Shown here: piece after piece, positions 31,138 through 31,169 of the stretch
How the letters are laid out: each line of letters opens with the position of its first letter
How positions within the stretch are numbered: position 1 is the first letter of the stretch
DNA from: CAZQSL01 sp964595945
Lineage (GTDB): Bacteria > UBP15 > UBA6099 > JAJRTR01
Direction: 5' to 3'
DNA length: 31,169 bases
Assembly: GCA_964595945.1 (NCBI GenBank)
Contig: CAZQSL010000028.1
Coordinates: forward strand, 1-31,169
Made by a program: the position numbers and the translations under genes
Notes under the pieces: model-generated
What the model was told of the DNA's origin: nothing
The model's input: the letters and a program-made list of their open reading frames with translations, nothing else
The model's database searches: none

Positions 31138-31169
31138 GGAGACCCCCTTTTTGAAAAAATGGGGTCTCC
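31138..31169. repeat. Inverted repeat at the window end
   Basis: GGAGACCCC (31138-31146) and GGGGTCTCC (31161-31169) are perfect 9-bp inverted arms around a T5/A6 centre. As RNA it would be a long stem; no T run can be seen after it because the window ends. It may be a terminator, or the edge of a longer repeat. Confidence 0.65.

Noticed and set aside
1..31169. CRISPR array, rRNA genes, complete insertion sequence or prophage
   Set aside because: No regularly spaced repeats, rRNA sequence, transposase, integrase or phage structural gene was seen.

Overview
The window comes from a diderm (Gram-negative) bacterium of moderate GC content. It carries lipopolysaccharide genes (lpxC, lptD, an lptF/lptG-type permease), Tol/Ton-type energy transduction genes (exbB, exbD, a TonB-like gene) and a surface protein with an SLH domain. 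I cannot assign a phylum from sequence reading alone. The mix of LPS export, SLH and cohesin-like surface proteins and an E. coli-style lexA operator would fit a deep-branching diderm lineage better than a well-studied enterobacterium, but that is inference.

Layout. 1-556: 3' end of a FecR-domain gene (+). 567-6551 (-): an LPS-export block reading lptF/G-type permease, lptD, lipoprotein, then a membrane/beta-propeller protein. 6800-6883: tRNA-Leu(CAG) (+). 6994-9675 (-): a compact hisC-cmk-lpxC operon. 9839-10994 (+): exbB-exbD with a clear promoter and terminator. 11299-22035 (+): a long one-direction run of envelope or secreted proteins: TonB-like, cohesin-like secreted protein, SLH/coiled-coil protein, a large PAS histidine kinase-like protein, a decapeptide-repeat protein, a secreted endonuclease/exonuclease/phosphatase-family protein, an orphan TRAP solute-binding protein and a secreted protein with a DUF4375-like end. 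22077-24376 (-): a PLDc_N-like small membrane protein coupled to a DUF2723-like multi-pass protein with TPRs. 24600-25424 (+): an orphan ModF/PhrA-type ABC ATPase. 25482-30363 (+): lexA with an SOS-type promoter, a ~180-bp palindromic element, ribF, rpsO, pnp and a terminator. 30378-30944 (-): a CDP-alcohol phosphatidyltransferase. The last 32 bases form another inverted repeat.

How it fits together. The minus-strand left half makes and exports LPS (LpxC commits lipid A synthesis, LptF/G and LptD move LPS to the surface). The ExbBD pair and the TonB-like protein would power outer-membrane processes. The 11.3-22.0 kb run looks like a surface or sensing module. The right end is housekeeping (SOS control, flavin cofactors, ribosome, RNA decay).

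Most notable observations: the lexA promoter holds two CTG-N10-CAG boxes, one filling the -35/-10 spacer; a full-length imperfect palindrome of about 180 bp lies between lexA and ribF; the 994-aa kinase-like protein has an intact ATP-binding domain but Asp where the phospho-acceptor His should be; and a small protein is built from seven roughly 10-residue glycine-rich repeats.
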